From Candidatus Nanohaloarchaea archaeon (GTDB taxonomy: Archaea; Nanohalarchaeota; Nanosalinia; Nanosalinales; Nanosalinaceae): a DNA stretch of 64,000 nt. Below the pieces are notes generated by a model, which ran no database searches, had not been told where the DNA came from, and saw only the letters and a program-made list of their open reading frames with translations. This document shows, one piece after another, positions 9,000 through 16,665 of this stretch (position 1 is the first letter of the stretch; each line of letters begins with the position of its first letter). The stretch lies in the NCBI GenBank assembly GCA_014297435.1, contig JACOQA010000004.1, positions 62,001 to 126,000 of the forward strand, read 5' to 3'. The translations under genes were made by a program, and so were the position numbers.

Positions 9000-9398
9000 T
9001 CAAGAGCCATCTCTAATAATGATAACTGCCAAGAAAATTGTTGATATCAGACCCAGGAAAGGTCTGAGTGGCTCTATATAAGCCAGTATAGTTGAACTGG
9101 AGAGAAGAGCTAGTAAAACTATATTACATACCGGGCATCCGAATGCAAGAAAACCTGTAACTCCTCCTAATGCAGCAAATCTTTTATCCAGTGTACTACA
9201 TTTTTCCTGCCCGAAGTATACTGCTGCAAGCACAGAAGTTGTCAAAAGAAAGAAATAATCAAGAAGAGTAATAGGAACCATTCTAACGTAGAGCGGATTT
9301 GGGATTAATCCAGTAGTTAGACCTGTAGATAGGAAAAAGACAATACCGGCAATTAAACCCGTCAAAAGATTGAATTCATCGATGATTTCTAGATCCAT
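9000..9398 (-). CDS. membrane protein with intramembrane CPVC motif (redox island)
   Basis: This 132-residue protein has four predicted membrane segments (about 12-28, 43-62, 76-100 and 105-128). 'FLAFGCPVCNIVLLALL' places a CxxC pair at the start of the third segment. The same pattern, 'FIAGGCASCGVGVMSLL', occurs in the gene immediately upstream, so the two look like paralogues. They follow a DsbA-like gene, and a thiol-relay role like that of DsbB or CcdA is a reasonable inference, but I do not recognise either as DsbB, VKOR or CcdA. Spacing to the upstream gene is 10 bp. Confidence 0.75.
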   Translation of the reverse strand: MDLEIIDEFNLLTGLIAGIVFFLSTGLTTGLIPNPLYVRMVPITLLDYFFLLTTSVLAAVYFGQEKCSTLDKRFAALGGVTGFLAFGCPVCNIVLLALLSSSTILAYIEPLRPFLGLISTIFLAVIIIRDGS

Positions 9399-9408
9399 AA
9401 TCTCTAAC

Positions 9409-9939
9409 CTAGATGCTACAGGTTTCAGGGTTTCCAGTCCTAGTTATAAGAACTACCAGCAGCAACACGCCACCCAACCTTAGCAGGTTACCTCCGAACG
9501 GCATCGAGGCAAGAACACCGCCGAAACCGAGGAGCGACATCACCCCTACCCCGCATGAGGCGCATCCGCCCGCAATAAAACCGGGTATAGCACCCAGGCT
9601 GCTGAGATCTACTCGGTTCATTTTCAATTGAATTACTGTGTTTGTCATCGTTACACCGACAAGTACTGAGAAACTCGCGGTCAGCATTAATCCTGCATAT
9701 CCTGTGTTCATTATCAAGCCGGTTAGACGGGTTGTGAAGGCGATACCCCAGTACTGAATCCCGGAAGAAAGCATCTGAACCGAGTAAGCCGGATTAGCGG
9801 AAAAAATACTGAATAGAAAGGTGGCTAGAGCCACTGTTAAAGTGGCAAATGCCCTCTTTTTATCAGCCACCGCTCCTTTCAAACCCTGGAAAAGTTGCCT
9901 CCTCCAGTCAGCCGGATTTATCTTTATCGCGAAACCCAT
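9409..9939 (-). CDS. membrane protein with intramembrane CASC motif (redox island)
   Basis: This 176-residue protein has a basic cytosolic N-terminus (MGFAIKINPADWRRQLF), then segments at about 33-50, 62-80, 85-105, 125-145 and 150-168. 'AIPGFIAGGCASCGVGVMSLL' contains a CxxC embedded in hydrophobic sequence, matching the GCPVC of the next gene. It starts 4 bp after the stop of the DsbA-like gene, so the three genes form an operon. Role inferred from context: passing electrons between the cytosol and the extracytoplasmic DsbA-like protein. A fifth cysteine-containing site, 'PETCSI', lies at the very C-terminus. Confidence 0.75.
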   Translation of the reverse strand: MGFAIKINPADWRRQLFQGLKGAVADKKRAFATLTVALATFLFSIFSANPAYSVQMLSSGIQYWGIAFTTRLTGLIMNTGYAGLMLTASFSVLVGVTMTNTVIQLKMNRVDLSSLGAIPGFIAGGCASCGVGVMSLLGFGGVLASMPFGGNLLRLGGVLLLVVLITRTGNPETCSI

Positions 9940-9943
9940 GTTA

Positions 9944-10765
9944 TCACTTCATCCACTGGTCTCTTCTCTCAAACAGCTCGTCGTGGTAATCCCAGTAACT
10001 GTCCTGCTCATGTTCGTAGACACAGTTGGCTGCCTGATGTGCCATCGGTCCGTTCGGATGTAGCTGTGGAACCGGATAGTCCTTCGAGATAAGCTTGACC
10101 TTGCCTGTATCTACATACTTGCTTTCTAGGTTGCTTGCGATATTCATCTGGTCGATAGGGGTTCTTGATGAAGCATCAATCCCCTGCCATTCCGCGCAGA
10201 ACGGACATCCGAACTCGTTGTATTCTACGACTTTTATTGAAGCATTCTCACTTCCTTTGCTTGGTTCTCCCTCTAACTCGATGCCCTCAAGACTGGTCAG
10301 ATTTCCAGGTTTGTCGCTTTCTACTTTGTTTATGGCTTGATCGAATCTTGAAAGTGGCTGTGCGCCAGTAATTTTCACGAATCCTTTTTCCCTGTTTCCT
10401 ACGAAGAATGTTGGTGTTCCGAAGCTCCCGATGTTTTGAACCGCTTTATTTCTGTCCTCTATAGCTTCCTGGTTGTCTGAGTTTTTGTAGCACTGCATAA
10501 CTTGATCTGTATCAAGCTCAAGATCGTTGGAGATTTGCGTGAAAACCTCTTCAGGGCTCTGACTATCAGCGTTGCCGCTTGAACCATCTGATTTATCTGA
10601 ACCTATGTCCGTGTTTCCCTGTGGAGAGTTAGTTCCCTGTTGGGATGAAACACTCATGGTTCCTGCTGCGAATCCCCCTAAACCGCCAAGAACTAATCCC
10701 AGTACTAGAGAGGTTATGACTGCTTGGCGCGTGGTAAATTCCAGAGTTATATCATCTTCACTCAT
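9944..10765 (-). CDS. DsbA-like thioredoxin-fold protein with circularly permuted domain
   Basis: The 273-residue product has a short acidic N-terminus and one membrane anchor (residues about 15-36), then a Gly/Ser/Gln linker, so the domain is extracytoplasmic. In ordinary DsbA (Thioredoxin_4) proteins the CxxC comes first, then the helical insert, then the cis-Pro loop. Here the helical half ('LELDTDQVMQCYKN') and the cis-Pro motif GTPTFFVG (Thr117-Pro118) come first. They are followed by 'VVEYNEFGCPFCAEWQG' (Cys187, Cys190) and the 'YWDYHDELFERRDQW' segment that normally precedes the helical half. Both halves are complete, so this is a permutation and not a decayed gene. GGTGG upstream of the ATG serves as a ribosome site. 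Likely role: thiol oxidation or isomerisation outside the membrane. Confidence 0.82.
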   Translation of the reverse strand: MSEDDITLEFTTRQAVITSLVLGLVLGGLGGFAAGTMSVSSQQGTNSPQGNTDIGSDKSDGSSGNADSQSPEEVFTQISNDLELDTDQVMQCYKNSDNQEAIEDRNKAVQNIGSFGTPTFFVGNREKGFVKITGAQPLSRFDQAINKVESDKPGNLTSLEGIELEGEPSKGSENASIKVVEYNEFGCPFCAEWQGIDASSRTPIDQMNIASNLESKYVDTGKVKLISKDYPVPQLHPNGPMAHQAANCVYEHEQDSYWDYHDELFERRDQWMK

Positions 10766-10832
10766 TTTGAACCACCGGTATTCACTACATATGGTTTTGA
10801 AATAGCTTCTCTGAACTCGATCAGAAGATCTG

Positions 10833-10847
10833 GTATCATATCGATAC
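10833..10847. promoter_or_regulatory. inverted repeat GTATC-N5-GATAC between DsbA-like and HxlR genes
   Basis: GTATC (10833-10837) and GATAC (10843-10847) form a small dyad in the 149-bp divergent region, and two more GATAC copies lie at about 10888 and 10907 close to the HxlR start. HxlR-family proteins bind short dyads as dimers, so this is a candidate operator for the divergent regulator. It is short and could be chance. Confidence 0.3.
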
Positions 10848-10914
10848 TAGATATCCGAACGATATTAAAGGCCAAAGTGTAGTTGGTGATACATGGTTTC
10901 GAGGTCGATACACT

Positions 10915-11289
10915 ATGTCTAAAAACCAGGGTAGAATCCCGGTCTGGTGCAAGACAGAGGAATGGTGCGCACTCAAATCCACATCCAAGATCCTGGGTCA
11001 CAAATGGGTTCCGGCCATAATATACCACCTTCACGACAATGAAGGTCTAAGGTTCTCACAGATACAGGAAGAGGTTGGGGGAATCACCAACAAAACCTTG
11101 AGCGACAACCTCGACAGGATGCAGGACCAAGGAATAGTAAACAGAGAAGTGGAAAACGAGAAGCCGGTTAAGATAACTTATGAGTTGACTGAGTTTGGTG
11201 AAAAACTAGTACCTCTCATCGAGGAAATGATCTCATGGGGTCAGGACAACCTCAGAGAGGGCGAGAAAGAAGAAGCCTGGGTAAAATGA
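10915..11289 (+). CDS. HxlR-family transcriptional regulator, possibly thiol-sensing
   Basis: This 124-residue protein has the HxlR winged helix-turn-helix: 'GHKWVPAIIYHLHDNEGLRFSQIQ' is helix 2-3, 'ITNKTLSDNLDRMQDQGIV' the recognition helix, and the wing follows. Cys12 and Cys18 flank the N-terminus in 'VWCKTEEWC'. An N-terminal Cys is the redox switch in HypR/YodB-type members. It is divergent from the DsbA-like operon, so control of that operon by disulfide or electrophile stress is a sensible inference. A TATA-like TATTAAAG lies at 10863-10870. Confidence 0.85.
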   Translation: MSKNQGRIPVWCKTEEWCALKSTSKILGHKWVPAIIYHLHDNEGLRFSQIQEEVGGITNKTLSDNLDRMQDQGIVNREVENEKPVKITYELTEFGEKLVPLIEEMISWGQDNLREGEKEEAWVK

Positions 11290-11353
11290 AGTAACAAAAT
11301 GATCCTCCGGTTGACCATGAAGTATAAACGACAGTAAATTGTATTTTGTCTTT

Positions 11354-11581
11354 ATGGAAGAAAACGTAGGAGATACCGACAGCTTGGTCAGAATTGTAGT
11401 TGGAGCGGTTGCAGGTCTACTATCATTAGGAATACTGGCGGACGTACTGCCAGCAAGTATGAACCTACCGGAGATCGCATCACCGATACTAGGAATCATA
11501 GCAATCGCACTACTTGCCACAGGATTCACCAGCAAATGTGGGCTTTACTCCGCTCTCGGTATCAACACCAGCGAAAAATAA
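11354..11581 (+). CDS. DUF2892 (YgaP-type) small membrane protein
   Basis: I use the ATG at 11354 (MEENVGDTDSLVR), not the upstream in-frame one, because the family begins with 'N.G..Dr..R...G'. The 75 residues hold two membrane segments (about 14-34 and 44-60) and the family ending 'TGFTSKCGLYSALGIN'. DUF2892 proteins are the membrane part of rhodanese and sulfur-handling systems, which agrees with the nearby thiol-redox genes. T-rich sequence just after the stop may end transcription. Confidence 0.8.
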   Translation: MEENVGDTDSLVRIVVGAVAGLLSLGILADVLPASMNLPEIASPILGIIAIALLATGFTSKCGLYSALGINTSEK

Positions 11582-11673
11582 TTTTCATCTATCTTTTTTC
11601 TATTTCTTTCATAATACATTCTACAGAATTTTTTCTCCAAAGGATTATACCTCTCCCGACCTAATAATGGTCT

Positions 11674-11931
11674 ATGTCTAAGAAACTTCTGAAAATGGAG
11701 AAACGGATGTCCAGAGAGGAGATCTCTGAAAAGCTTTCAAGAATTGCCGAGGGAGTTGAAAATGGAGAAGTGAAACTTTCCTCAGGAAACGATTCAGTGA
11801 ATCTGCATCCTGGAGAGAATCCTGAGTTCGAACTCGAAGTTGAGGAGGAGAATGACGGTGATATCTCACTTGAGATAGAGATAGAATGGAATCCGGAAAA
11901 AGAAAAAAGGGAAGATATTGAGATAGGCTAG
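11674..11931 (+). CDS. amphi-Trp domain-containing protein
   Basis: This 85-residue protein matches the archaeal amphi-Trp family (TIGR04354 type): 'MSREEISEKLSRIAEGVENGEVKL' is the helical opening, then alternating strands, and it closes with the characteristic 'LEIEIEWNPE' amphipathic Trp strand. It is common in haloarchaea; its function is unknown. A TATA-like GGATTATACC at about 11642-11650 sits 27 bp before the ATG, so the gene looks leaderless. Composition is very acidic. Confidence 0.85.
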   Translation: MSKKLLKMEKRMSREEISEKLSRIAEGVENGEVKLSSGNDSVNLHPGENPEFELEVEEENDGDISLEIEIEWNPEKEKREDIEIG

Positions 11932-11940
11932 TGGAGAGCT

Positions 11941-12126
11941 CTAATCCAATAATCTATCATATATTTTCTCAGGCGGGCAGAAACCTGTAAATGAACTCTG
12001 CAACAGGTTGAAACCTGCGAACGCATCAATAAGGTAAAAGTAATCGTTCACGAACCATCCAAGCAGGAAACCTGCCAGGATTACTGTTCCTGCCAGTCTT
12101 CTGACGAACTGTTTTTTCTGCATCAT
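11941..12126 (-). CDS. DUF2892-like small membrane protein
   Basis: A 61-residue protein with a basic start (MMQKKQFVRR), two hydrophobic segments and the ending 'SFTGFCPPEKIYDRLL', close to the 'TGFCPl' signature of DUF2892. Its ATG overlaps the stop of the CARDB-like gene in ATGA, so it is translationally coupled as the last gene of the RND-export operon. The conserved Cys near the C-terminus suggests sulfur or redox chemistry. A second DUF2892 protein lies about 400 bp away on the other strand. Confidence 0.75.
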   Translation of the reverse strand: MMQKKQFVRRLAGTVILAGFLLGWFVNDYFYLIDAFAGFNLLQSSFTGFCPPEKIYDRLLD

Positions 12127-13418
12127 TCTTCACCTCCAGAATTCTCTTCTACAGGTTTTCGAAATCTATACTGGTAAACCGAGCCCAGAACGAGCAAAAG
12201 CGTTGCCAGCACGCCTACATAGATAAGTGGAGACTGTGTCCTTCCTGTGAGTTCTAGATCTGTTTCTTCGGTAAATGTATAAACCGAGTTATCTCCTTCC
12301 TCACTATCACCGTTAGCTCTGAGCTGTATCTTGATCTGGTGAGTTTTCAGGTTGGCTGATCTATCAGCAGAGATCTTCAACACAGCTTCTCCTGTATCTC
12401 CAGTCTCTATCCCACCTATGTAGTTTGAGCGGTCTTCCAGACTGAAGGGCTGGGTTCTTTCCGCGATCATTCTTACAGTTACCGACTCTGCATCCTGTCC
12501 TCCTACGTTCTCCACCTGAAGATGAAGTTGTTCTGTTCCCCCGGCTTTCATTCCTTTCTCTGCATTAACCAGCTCGAGATCAGGTCTGCCTTCAACCCTC
12601 AAAGGCACCTCAAGTTTCTTCGAGTACCTGTTGCCAGAAGTGTCCTCGTAAGTTGTCTTCAACCCAATCTGATGTAGTCCAGCCGAAAGATCCTCATCAA
12701 GATCCATTACTAGTGTTCTCTCCGTTGACTCTCCTTCACCCAATCTGTTGATGTAGAACTTCTCATCCTTCGAATAGGCTGGTGCGATTCCCTCCGGCGT
12801 CTCCGGTCTAATCTCTACCTTTTCGATAGGTTTGTTCCCTGTGTTTGTGTATCTGATATGTGTTTCAACGTAGTCATCTCCTGGTCTTGGAGTTTTGGGG
12901 TCGGTCTTGACGACATTGCTTGAAATGTCGACTCCTTCATTATCGACAGGCATGGAGAACTCTCTAATCACTCTAACGTTTGATTTTCCGTTCTGTGTGT
13001 TGATCTCTATGGGTTCACCGTTCTCCAAGTACTGGATATGTAGTTCGAAATCGTACATACCTGTTGGAGCACCAGAATCTATTTTTACCTGGTAGCGTTG
13101 ATTCCAGACGGCTTCAGGATAGAGGAATCCGATAGAATCGTCTCTGTCATCCTCTATCGTGACGTGCTCTCTTGCCAGACGGTTATCCGGTTTGAGAACC
13201 ACTTTCAGCTTTCTATCCTCATCCCAGTTTTTACCAGGATAGTTGTTTTCATGCATGTTGGCAGAGATGTTTACTCTGTCTCCTGCAGAAATGAATCCGG
13301 GATCGAAGCTTACTCCATCGAGTTTTGGAGCTCCTGAAGCAGCGCCTATAGAGATTGCGGCTATTGAAATTGTGATTGCAAGTTTGAAAGTTGTCGTGTG
13401 TGTAGTTGTGTTTGTCAT
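12123..13418 (-). CDS. exported CARDB/COG1361-like protein with C-terminal anchor
   Basis: The 431 residues start with a signal-like segment (about 10-28, cleavage near GAASGAP). Several Ig-like beta repeats follow, including 'NKPIEKVEIRPETPEG' and 'NAEKGMKAGGTEQLHLQVENVGGQDAESV', which is the CARDB-type 'N.G...a..v.v.l' pattern. One C-terminal membrane segment ('IYVGVLATLLLVLGSVYQYRF') and a short acidic tail close it. Such proteins sit outside the cell and are often encoded beside RND exporters in archaea, as here (15 bp after the second RND half). Probably an export partner or surface protein. Confidence 0.8.
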   Translation of the reverse strand: MTNTTTHTTTFKLAITISIAAISIGAASGAPKLDGVSFDPGFISAGDRVNISANMHENNYPGKNWDEDRKLKVVLKPDNRLAREHVTIEDDRDDSIGFLYPEAVWNQRYQVKIDSGAPTGMYDFELHIQYLENGEPIEINTQNGKSNVRVIREFSMPVDNEGVDISSNVVKTDPKTPRPGDDYVETHIRYTNTGNKPIEKVEIRPETPEGIAPAYSKDEKFYINRLGEGESTERTLVMDLDEDLSAGLHQIGLKTTYEDTSGNRYSKKLEVPLRVEGRPDLELVNAEKGMKAGGTEQLHLQVENVGGQDAESVTVRMIAERTQPFSLEDRSNYIGGIETGDTGEAVLKISADRSANLKTHQIKIQLRANGDSEEGDNSVYTFTEETDLELTGRTQSPLIYVGVLATLLLVLGSVYQYRFRKPVEENSGGEE

Positions 13419-13433
13419 AGTATTTTTTTCACC

Positions 13434-14492
13434 TTATACGATTGATTCTTTTCCATCTGCGAGTATTATCATAGTAGGTAACAGAAATACAGCTCCTATG
13501 TATGCAGATATGATTCCTGTGAAGAGGAAGATTCCCAAGGCGTGCATGCCTGTCAGGTTTGCGGCGAGCAATGCCAAGAATCCGACACCGGTTGTCATAG
13601 ATCCTCCGAGCAATCCTCGGGAAAGTTCTGTCATGGTCTCTGAAAGTCCTTCGGCTCCTCTCTTCGTGTTGAAGTATTTCTTGGTTACGTGTATACCGAA
13701 GTCTATTCCTAGCCCCATTATCATCGCGGCTGAGACCATGGATATTATTGTAAGGTTTGCACCGAGGTAGCCGCCGAGACCGAGCATCCATACCAATCCG
13801 AACATGACAGGTACTATCGGAAACATCATCCTCTTCAAGTCACGGAACACCCCGAAAAGAACGAGTAAGACCGCCCCAAACGATACTGCAGTTATAGTCA
13901 TGAAATCGGATATGATGACCTGGAATGTCGCAAGATCTATCATGTTGTAGCCAGTGAGATAGTAGTCCTCCGTAGTCTCAGCCTGTACGGCTGTATGTAT
14001 TTCATCATAAAGTTTCTGTATCTCACCAGAATTGGCTTGTGTGTCAGCTCTTACTGCAACTAGACCTGTTCTGTGGTTTTCTGATACCATGCTCCTGAAA
14101 TTGAAACTTTGAAGCCTTTCACTGTCCTCGGGAATCTTTCCGTACTTTCTTTCGAGAATGGATGCTGGAGATTCAACCGAATGAACGTTCTCGACTTTTT
14201 CTACTCTGTTACTAATTCTCTGTATCTCTACTAATAGTTCGGAGTTAAGTACATCCTTATCGGATTCAAACACGATGTATGTCGTGTCTCCTGAAAACTT
14301 CGCTCTCAAGGTATCGAGTGATTCGACGGTTGAGTCATCTTCTGGCAGGATTGCTTCGGTGCTTGGTTTAACCTCTAAGTTTAACGCTCCTGGAACTACA
14401 AGAAGTGTCAAAAGACCTATTATGAGTAAGACTTTCTTGGGTTTCTCTACCTGGTATTCTACCAGTTTTTCAGCGAGTCTCTCTATAATCAT
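13434..14492 (-). CDS. RND/MMPL-family exporter, second half protein
   Basis: This 352-residue protein has one N-terminal membrane segment (about 20-37), an extracytoplasmic domain of about 150 residues, and five membrane segments carrying the RND signature 'MIMGLGIDFGIHVTKKY' near residue 250 with the proton-relay Asp. It is half the size of a full RND protein and is homologous along its length to the next gene upstream (shared 'PG...E....P', 'GxGxD', 'TGM..L' patterns). The two probably pair to form one 12-segment pump. They are separated by 3 bp. Confidence 0.85.
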   Translation of the reverse strand: MIIERLAEKLVEYQVEKPKKVLLIIGLLTLLVVPGALNLEVKPSTEAILPEDDSTVESLDTLRAKFSGDTTYIVFESDKDVLNSELLVEIQRISNRVEKVENVHSVESPASILERKYGKIPEDSERLQSFNFRSMVSENHRTGLVAVRADTQANSGEIQKLYDEIHTAVQAETTEDYYLTGYNMIDLATFQVIISDFMTITAVSFGAVLLVLFGVFRDLKRMMFPIVPVMFGLVWMLGLGGYLGANLTIISMVSAAMIMGLGIDFGIHVTKKYFNTKRGAEGLSETMTELSRGLLGGSMTTGVGFLALLAANLTGMHALGIFLFTGIISAYIGAVFLLPTMIILADGKESIV

Positions 14493-14495
14493 TTT

Positions 14496-15560
14496 TCAGA
14501 AGTCGTGCCTCCAGTCGATCGATTCATGGATTTTCTTCATAACCTTCTCCTCGAGTACGAAAACTGAGGGAAGCAGGAGAAAGCTGAAAAGCAGTGCGTA
14601 GCCTATACCTATCGACATTATTAGACCGAACCTGTGCATCTCAGGCATCATACCTGTAAGAAACGCCATGAACGCGCTAATGGTCGTAATCGATGTTGCT
14701 AAAATAGCGACCCCTGTCTCTCCAACAGCTTCTGAAAGCGCCTCACCTATCGTGTTATCTTTCCTGTGAAACCTGTATGTATTGAGTATGTGAACCGAGT
14801 AGTCGATCCCTATACCTATAACCAGTGCTGCGACAGATCCCGCCAGGGTTGAAAGCGGTATTCCTAGGTAGCCCATGGTTCCGTATAGCCAGATAACTGA
14901 GAGCGCTACGACTATCAGAGGCATGAGTGCGGATGAAAAGCTTCCCTGAAAAAGACCTAGAGTTATCAAAAAAACGAGACCTAGGGATATCATAGTTGTA
15001 ACATTTTTATCACGAGAGACCATTGATGAGAGACGTTGCTGTACTGCTGGAACACCTGATATCTCGGTTTCGACTCCTTCAGGTTTTTCGTACTTGGTCT
15101 GTTCTTCTATTTCGTTGAATATCCTGTCCATTTCAGATCCAGAGTCCCCTAGATAAGTGTAGGCAGTAATTACTGCGTTTTGGTCTCTTTCGTCCACCAA
15201 TCCTTCTCTTTGGAGAGGTGACATAACTTGAGTTACGCCATTTATCTTCCTGATGTCGTTCGAAAGATCCTGTATATATTCTTCTGTCCGGTTGTCATGT
15301 ATGCTTTGAACTCCGTCCTCCATTTTTCCTGTTGAGATTTTTACTGCGATAGAGTCTTTGCCTATTCCTTCAGCTCTCAAGTTGTTCACGCCTTCTACAG
15401 GGGTTGAGCTCGAAGGCATCATGTTTTCCAGTGCTACTATGGTTTCGACTCTTGCCATTCCAGGAATCATGGCTAGCGAGAGAAATACGAACAGGAGTAC
15501 TATCTTGGTCGGATGTTTTTCCTGGATTGTTGTTATTTTCTCAAGGATTTTCTGTGACAT
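14496..15560 (-). CDS. RND/MMPL-family exporter, first half protein
   Basis: This 354-residue protein has the same layout as its downstream neighbour: one membrane segment, a large loop, then five segments with 'LVIGIGIDYSVHILNTYRF' around the conserved Asp. Only one half-domain is present, so a heteromeric pump with the downstream gene is likely. It leads a four-gene minus-strand operon (two RND halves, CARDB protein, DUF2892). A TATA-like ACATAAAAAAG near 15589 lies 27-29 bp before the ATG, so it looks leaderless. The divergent HTH gene probably regulates it. Confidence 0.85.
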   Translation of the reverse strand: MSQKILEKITTIQEKHPTKIVLLFVFLSLAMIPGMARVETIVALENMMPSSSTPVEGVNNLRAEGIGKDSIAVKISTGKMEDGVQSIHDNRTEEYIQDLSNDIRKINGVTQVMSPLQREGLVDERDQNAVITAYTYLGDSGSEMDRIFNEIEEQTKYEKPEGVETEISGVPAVQQRLSSMVSRDKNVTTMISLGLVFLITLGLFQGSFSSALMPLIVVALSVIWLYGTMGYLGIPLSTLAGSVAALVIGIGIDYSVHILNTYRFHRKDNTIGEALSEAVGETGVAILATSITTISAFMAFLTGMMPEMHRFGLIMSIGIGYALLFSFLLLPSVFVLEEKVMKKIHESIDWRHDF

Positions 15561-15637
15561 TTAGTTGAACTATGTTGCACAATCTTTTTTATGTTTACCA
15601 GGACAGGAAATTTACATCTTGCCGTGAAACCTAGTCT

Positions 15638-15967
15638 ATGGACTGCCCAACAGAAATCAAACAGCTGCTAAAAGTACTTTACAACCTATCAAGCTCCGAG
15701 ACAGAGGTCATGTACTTCCTGTGCAACAACGAGGCTCGAGCCTCGGATATAGCCGAGGAACTTGGCAAGGACAGATCAACAATCCAGAGATACCTTTCCA
15801 AACTGAGAACGACAGGGCTGGTAGAAAGAGAGAGTGTCGTTAAAGAGGGTAAGAGAGGTCGTTTCTACATCTACTCTGTGCCCGATAAGGCTGAGATGAA
15901 GCGGAAAGTCAAGGAACGGATGGAGGAATGGAAAGACGAAAAACTTGAGGTTCTGGAAGACCTCTAA
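15638..15967 (+). CDS. helix-turn-helix regulator (TrmB/ArsR-like)
   Basis: This 109-residue protein is a single winged helix-turn-helix: 'SSETEVMYFLCNNEARASDIAEELGKDRSTIQRYLSKLRTTGLVERE', with a wing 'EGKRGRFYIYSV' and a C-terminal dimer helix. Cysteines occur near the N-terminus (Cys3) and in 'FLCNNE'. It is divergent from the RND operon across 77 bp, the usual arrangement for a local exporter regulator. A weak TATA-like AAATTTACAT is centred about 26 bp before the ATG. Confidence 0.82.
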   Translation: MDCPTEIKQLLKVLYNLSSSETEVMYFLCNNEARASDIAEELGKDRSTIQRYLSKLRTTGLVERESVVKEGKRGRFYIYSVPDKAEMKRKVKERMEEWKDEKLEVLEDL

Positions 15968-16005
15968 CAACAAATTATTAAAAGTTCAACATTCTTACAC
16001 AAACT

Positions 16006-16254
16006 ATGTCTAAAGAAATAGAAGTTTTCACGACACCGGCTTGCCCCTACTGCACCAAGATAAAGAAGTGGCTCGATGAAAACGGTTACGACTACACAGA
16101 ACACAACGTAGCCGAAAACAAAGAAAAAGCCCAGGAAATGATCCAAGAAACAGGCGAAAGGGGAGTCCCACAGACCTTCATAGGCAAAGAAACAGTAGTA
16201 GGTTTTCAACCCGGAAAGATTCAGGAAGCTATCGAAGAAGAGATAGAAACCTGA
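16006..16254 (+). CDS. glutaredoxin
   Basis: This 82-residue protein has the full glutaredoxin fold with the 'CPYC' active site (residues 13-16), the cis-Pro motif 'GVPQTFIG' (about 52-59) and the closing 'VVGF.PGKI' segment in place of the glutathione-binding 'GG.DD'. It is cytosolic and reduces disulfides or mixed disulfides, with gamma-glutamylcysteine, thioredoxin reductase or another reductant as electron source (not determinable here). A TATA-like TTATTAAAAG at about 15974-15983 is 27 bp before the ATG, consistent with a leaderless mRNA. Confidence 0.92.
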   Translation: MSKEIEVFTTPACPYCTKIKKWLDENGYDYTEHNVAENKEKAQEMIQETGERGVPQTFIGKETVVGFQPGKIQEAIEEEIET

Positions 16255-16392
16255 AAACCAAGGACAAGAATAAATGTACAGGGAGGGGGACTACATCCTC
16301 GTCCTTCAAAAGTACTGTTCAGCCTTTAAATCCTCTAATAAAAGCTTTCCTATCCGCGAACCAATTTAAGGCGGCAACCAAAGCTCGTTAAT

Positions 16393-16581
16393 ATGTTTAA
16401 TTTAGACCTTGAGAACCCCCTAATTTTCACGACGTTTACAGTAGCCTTATGGATTTCAATGGCGATATTAGTAGAAGTAATTTTTGCCAACGGAAGTTTA
16501 GAGAGCGGTGTTATCAAGGGCTTTGCTGGAGGTATCGCATACTCGATTACGTACAGATATATACAAAACTTCTCTGACTGA
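16393..16581 (+). CDS. small two-TM membrane protein
   Basis: A 62-residue protein with two hydrophobic stretches (about 10-30 and 36-50) and almost no charge. The family is not recognised. AATTTAAGG at about 16366-16374 lies 24-26 bp before the ATG, which supports a real leaderless gene. It stands alone between the glutaredoxin and the ABC-exporter operon. Confidence 0.6.
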   Translation: MFNLDLENPLIFTTFTVALWISMAILVEVIFANGSLESGVIKGFAGGIAYSITYRYIQNFSD

Positions 16582-16665
16582 AAGGCGCCGGTCGCAGAAT
16601 TTTTGTTTGATTTCAGCCGAACAGCCTGTCAACTTATTAAATAAATGCCGTCAGCAGGAAATTGT

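Noticed and set aside
13243-13770. 175-codon plus-strand frame opposite the CARDB and RND genes
   Set aside because: It spans two real minus-strand genes and has no ribosome site or promoter.
16255-16392. Possible small RNA or attenuator (AAGGACAAG ... CTCGTCCTT)
   Set aside because: The arms are imperfect and widely separated, and no promoter or terminator signal fits.
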